A stretch of DNA of 64,000 nt from Marinactinospora thermotolerans DSM 45154 (GTDB lineage: Bacteria > Actinomycetota > Actinomycetes > Streptosporangiales > Streptosporangiaceae): assembly GCF_900167435.1 (NCBI RefSeq), contig NZ_FUWS01000009.1, positions 62,001 to 126,000 of the forward strand. Direction: 5' to 3'. The notes beneath the pieces were generated by a model. The model was not told where the DNA came from. It saw only the letters and a program-made list of their open reading frames with translations, and made no database searches. Below, in pieces: positions 63,214 to 64,000 of this stretch (positions are counted from its first letter, which is position 1; the number at the start of each line of letters is the position of its first letter). Made by a program: the position numbers and the translations under genes.

Positions 63214-64000
63214 CTACTCGCCACCGCGCGAGGGGGAGCCGATCGCGATCATCCGCTCGACGGAGGAGCGGGCGCGCGCGGCCACGTCCTCCTCGACGGT
63301 GATCTCGGTCGTGCCCTCGCGGAGCGCGGTCAGCAGCTTCTCCGCGGTGATCATCTTCATGTAGTGGCACTCGGCGCGCGGGTTGACCGGCTCGAAGACG
63401 GTGTGCGGGTTGGCCGCCCGAAGCTGGTGCAACATCCCGGTCTCGGTCGCGATGAGGACCTTGCCGGCGCTGGTGCGCTCGGCCGCCGTCAGCATGCCGC
63501 CGGTGGACAGCACCTTCACCCGCTCCTGGGGAACCGCGCCCGAGCCGACCAGGTACAGCGCCGAGGTGGCGCAGCCGCACTCGGGGTGGACGTAGACCTC
63601 GGCGTCGGGCTCGGCGGCGACCCGTTCGCGCAGGGTGTGCCCGTCGATGCCGGCGTGCACGTGGCACTCGCCCATCCAGACGTGGATGTTCTCCCGGCCG
63701 GTGACCCGCTTGACGTGCGCGCCGAGGAACTGGTCGGGCAGGAACAGGATCTCCCGGTCCTCGGGGATGGAGCGGATGACGTCCGCGGCGTTGGAGGAGG
63801 TGCAGCAGATGTCGGTCTCGGCCTTGACCGCCGCGGTGGTGTTGACGTAGGCGACGACGACCGCGTCGGGATATTGCGCGCGCCAGGCCCGCACGTCCTC
63901 GGCCGTGATCGTGTCGGCCAGCGAGCACCCCGCGCCGGGGTCGGGGAGCAGGACGGTCTTGTCCGGCGAGAGGATCTTGGCGGTCTCGGCCATGAAGTGG
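63214..64000 (-). CDS. nadA: Quinolinate synthase NadA (C-terminal part; N-terminus outside window)
   Basis: The frame is open across the window edge ([10 protein letters not shown]), so only the last 262 or so residues are seen; full NadA is about 350-390 residues. It condenses iminoaspartate with dihydroxyacetone phosphate to quinolinate, using a [4Fe-4S] cluster. Visible features: [11 protein letters not shown], the conserved GCHVHAG variant GECHVHAG, the cysteine-rich HPECGCATS near the cluster site, and [14 protein letters not shown]. It is the first step of NAD synthesis from aspartate. Confidence 0.93.
   Translation of the reverse strand, partial: HFMAETAKILSPDKTVLLPDPGAGCSLADTITAEDVRAWRAQYPDAVVVAYVNTTAAVKAETDICCTSSNAADVIRSIPEDREILFLPDQFLGAHVKRVTGRENIHVWMGECHVHAGIDGHTLRERVAAEPDAEVYVHPECGCATSALYLVGSGAVPQERVKVLSTGGMLTAAERTSAGKVLIATETGMLHQLRAANPHTVFEPVNPRAECHYMKMITAEKLLTALREGTTEITVEEDVAARARSSVERMIAIGSPSRGGE

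Overview
This is a very GC-rich chromosomal window from an actinobacterium. It carries mycothiol-system regulators (SigR/RsrA), a WhiB-family protein with WhiB1/WblE features, a DasR-type regulator with a dre operator, a SigB/F-type sigma factor with its anti-sigma kinase, the fused 2-oxoglutarate enzyme Kgd, and initiator tRNAs of the streptomycete type. From memory, the order sigR-rsrA ... dasR ... pdtaS-type kinase-wblE-DAG kinase-stress sigma ... glutamate-type ABC transporter/malic enzyme ... kgd resembles the Streptomyces coelicolor core chromosome (about SCO5208 to SCO5281). Protein-level differences point to a relative such as Nocardiopsaceae/Streptosporangiales rather than Streptomyces itself. 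I see no prophage, IS element, CRISPR array or rRNA.

Layout. 1-7.2 kb: the 3' end of a UPF0182 gene, then three identical initiator tRNA genes (each with a -35/-10 promoter and its own hairpin terminator). Copies 2 and 3 bracket a D-amino-acid catabolic cluster: GntP/DsdX-type permease, N-acyl-D-amino-acid deacylase, D-serine-deaminase-like PLP enzyme and a divergent RidA, with a palindromic operator between the divergent units. 7.2-14.8 kb: lipoprotein, HisN, HAD phosphatase, a YeeE-type thiosulfate transporter behind a short leader ORF and an attenuator-like hairpin, rsgA-aroA (4-nt overlap), OsmC, DoxX. 14.8-17.6 kb: SRAP peptidase and a TPP-riboswitch-controlled thiC.

17.6-23.2 kb: a methyltransferase; sigR-rsrA with a SigR-type promoter and an in-frame upstream start that would give a long SigR isoform; a 28-residue membrane peptide; two membrane HD-domain proteins. 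23.2-32.3 kb: biotinyl carrier, FlK-like thioesterase, GNAT, ThDP enzyme, dasR with a dre site, a PdtaS-type kinase, wblE with a CRP-like site, DAG kinase, stress sigma factor and anti-sigma. 32.4-37.4 kb: GNAT, a polar amino acid ABC transporter, and a divergent malic enzyme preceded by a strong nested stem structure that starts just downstream of a promoter (possible structured leader). 37.5-42.8 kb: a DUF397/HTH/ATP-binding developmental-type trio, VOC, MDR dehydrogenase, PadR-DUF4097 operon with repeated promoter motifs.

42.9-52.3 kb: kgd plus a small DUF6104 gene, a PPOX/DapB-like pair, SDR, BlaI-type regulator, aminotransferase, methyltransferase. 52.6-64 kb: a giant bifunctional penicillin-binding protein with an acidic N-terminal domain containing 150-bp DNA repeats; a GT4-methyltransferase-terpenoid-toroid operon read from CTG/overlapping starts; an MBL hydrolase divergent from a KstR-like TetR regulator with a KstR-like operator between them; an ECF-like sigma protein fused to a membrane anchor and Pro/Ser-rich tail; and the C-terminal part of NadA running off the window. 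The clearest items to follow up are the malic-enzyme leader structure, the yeeE leader/attenuator, the membrane-anchored sigma-like protein and the HD-domain pair with its micropeptide.
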